Translations under genes and position numbers: made by a program
Assembly (NCBI GenBank): GCA_023414985.1
Contig: JAEZLY010000077.1
Span: 1-5,309 of the forward strand
Source: Bacillota bacterium
GTDB taxonomy: Bacteria > Bacillota > Clostridia > Lachnospirales > Lachnospiraceae
Length of the DNA stretch: 5,309 nucleotides
Direction: 5' to 3'
Notes under the pieces: generated by a model
Databases searched by the model: none
Told to the model about the DNA's origin: nothing
The model's input: only the letters and a program-made list of their open reading frames with translations
In this document: positions 4,525-5,309 of the stretch, piece after piece
Layout of the letters: each line of letters begins with the position of its first letter
How positions within the stretch are numbered: the stretch's first letter is position 1

Positions 4525-4603
4525 AGGATGCGCACGCCGCTTAATCGGAAGATAGCCGCAAGCGGCTACGCGGCGGCGCGAGAATGTGCCAAGGCACATT
4601 CTT
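4510..4603. repeat. GC-rich compound palindromic island, probable dispersed intergenic repeat
   Basis: About 94 bp are almost wholly hairpin-forming. GCCC/GGGC pairs at 4514-4524. An outer stem pairs GCGC-A-CGCCGC (4530-4540, one bulged A) with GCGGCGGCGC (4570-4579). Inside it TAGCCGC/GCGGCTA (4553-4559/4562-4568) pairs around AA. Then AGAATGTGCC/GGCACATTCT (4581-4590/4593-4602) is a perfect 10-bp pair around AA. Its GC content is well above the AT-rich leader on either side. This build resembles REP- or MITE-like intergenic repeats. No transposase and no clear target duplication are visible. As part of the leuS 5' UTR it could affect mRNA stability or translation. The dispersed nature is inferred, not shown. 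Confidence 0.6.
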
Positions 4604-4651
4604 TGTTCATTCAATCGCTATTCAGATTATTACAAGGAGGAAACAATCACA

Positions 4652-5309
4652 ATGAATGAGTATTACATGCCGAACGAAGTAGAGAAGAAATGGCAGGAAA
4701 TCTGGGAGAAGGAGCAGGCCTTCAAGGTTGGCACGGATAAGTCCAAGCCGAAGTTTTTCGCCTTGGTGGAATTTCCGTATCCGTCAGGACAGGGTCTTCA
4801 TGTAGGCCATCCGAGACCTTATACGGCTCTTGATATCATCGCAAGAAAGAGAAGGCTGGAAGGCTACAATGTACTTTATCCGATGGGTTGGGATGCGTTC
4901 GGACTTCCGACAGAGAACTATGCGATTAAGAACCATATCCATCCGAAGATTGTAACCAAGAAGAACATCGAGCATTTTACGGAGCAGCTGAAGGCCCTGG
5001 GATATTCCTTTGATTGGGACAGGGAGATCAATACGACTGATCCGGAATATTATAAATGGACCCAGTGGATCTTCCTGCAGTTATTTAAGAAAGGTCTGGC
5101 TTACAAGTCTGAGATGCCGATCAACTGGTGTACCTCCTGTAAGGTCGGTCTGGCGAACGAAGAGGTTGTCGGCGGTGTCTGCGAACGCTGCGGCGGTGAG
5201 GTAGTCCGTAAGGTTAAGAGCCAGTGGATGTTAAAGATCACGGAGTATGCAGATAAATTGATCGATGATCTGGAGTTCGTGGACTATATTGAGAAGATCA
5301 AGGTCTCCC
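4652..5309 (+). CDS. leuS: Leucyl-tRNA synthetase, N-terminal part
   Basis: The first 219 residues are present and the gene continues past the right edge. This class I enzyme charges tRNA-Leu with leucine in the cytoplasm. Residues 41-53, FPYPSGQGLHVGH, carry the HIGH-type ATP-binding motif (HVGH, 50-53), followed by GHPRPYTALDIIARK and the family-typical YPMGWDAFGLPTENYA (76-91). Four cysteines at 160, 163, 177 and 180 (WCTSC ... CERC) form the probable zinc-binding insertion. The stretch VKSQWMLKITEYADKL fits the LeuRS region that follows it. The KMSKS loop, most of the editing domain and the anticodon-binding domain lie outside the window. The start is ATG 4652 after AAGGAGG (4634-4640) with an 11-nt gap, slightly long but with no better choice. 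Expression is governed by the leucine T-box upstream. No frameshift or broken motif is seen. Confidence 0.97.
   Translation, partial: MNEYYMPNEVEKKWQEIWEKEQAFKVGTDKSKPKFFALVEFPYPSGQGLHVGHPRPYTALDIIARKRRLEGYNVLYPMGWDAFGLPTENYAIKNHIHPKIVTKKNIEHFTEQLKALGYSFDWDREINTTDPEYYKWTQWIFLQLFKKGLAYKSEMPINWCTSCKVGLANEEVVGGVCERCGGEVVRKVKSQWMLKITEYADKLIDDLEFVDYIEKIKVS

Larger units (their letters stand above)
4094..4651 (+). other. Gene-free stretch: operon terminator, leuS promoter, T-box leader and hairpin island
   Basis: No credible protein gene is visible on either strand in these 558 bases. In order they hold the exporter terminator, a spacer, the leuS promoter with an overlapping inverted repeat, the leucine T-box and its terminator, a small hairpin, a GC-rich palindromic island and the leuS ribosome binding site AAGGAGG (4634-4640). 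Each is listed separately. Confidence 0.85.

Noticed and set aside
4581..4610. AGAATGTGCC/GGCACATTCT hairpin as a second terminator before leuS
   Set aside because: The stem is strong but the tail (TTGTTCATT) has no continuous T-run, and full termination here would silence leuS after T-box read-through. It fits better as part of the repeat island.

Overview
The window looks like chromosomal DNA of a low-to-mid GC Gram-positive of the class Clostridia, perhaps a Lachnospiraceae-type gut anaerobe. The evidence is strong AAGGAGG-type ribosome binding sites, a TTG start, U-tract hairpin terminators and a T-box leader in front of an aminoacyl-tRNA synthetase gene. This placement is inferred from style, not from a database match. 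I see no tRNA, rRNA, CRISPR array, transposase or phage gene.

Left part (1-1598): a divergent pair. On the minus strand is the N-terminal 160 residues of a MocR/PdxR-type regulator (GntR winged helix fused to an aminotransferase-like domain; the rest lies beyond base 1). On the plus strand is a 10-TM EamA/DMT-family transporter, whose best start is a TTG at 651. The 170 bp between them holds a good promoter for the transporter and several short direct and inverted repeats that are operator candidates for the MocR protein. The usual reading of such pairs is that the PLP-binding regulator controls the divergent transporter. The substrate cannot be told from sequence.

Middle part (1599-4136): a regulator plus exporter module. 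It contains a MerR-type regulator with two complete MerR helix-turn-helix domains in one chain, then a hairpin terminator or attenuator, two perfect palindromes with nearly the same core, and an ABC-2 type exporter. The exporter is an ATPase and a 6-TM permease whose genes overlap by 14 bp. The likely working model is that the tandem MerR protein senses a small molecule or stress and controls the exporter, in the manner of DrrAB-like drug or peptide export. The substrate is unknown.

Right part (4137-5309): the leucyl-tRNA synthetase gene leuS (first 219 residues only) with a long regulated leader. The leader has an extended -10 promoter, a leucine T-box riboswitch (CUC specifier, UGGU bulge) and its terminator. 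Between that terminator and the leuS ribosome binding site sits a GC-rich island of about 95 bp made of nested hairpins, which looks like a dispersed palindromic repeat. The T-box couples leuS expression to uncharged tRNA-Leu.

The most unusual items are the double-HTH MerR next to paired palindromes, the hairpin island inside the leuS leader, and an 11-bp inverted repeat spanning the leuS -10 box. None proves a new system, but each can be tested.
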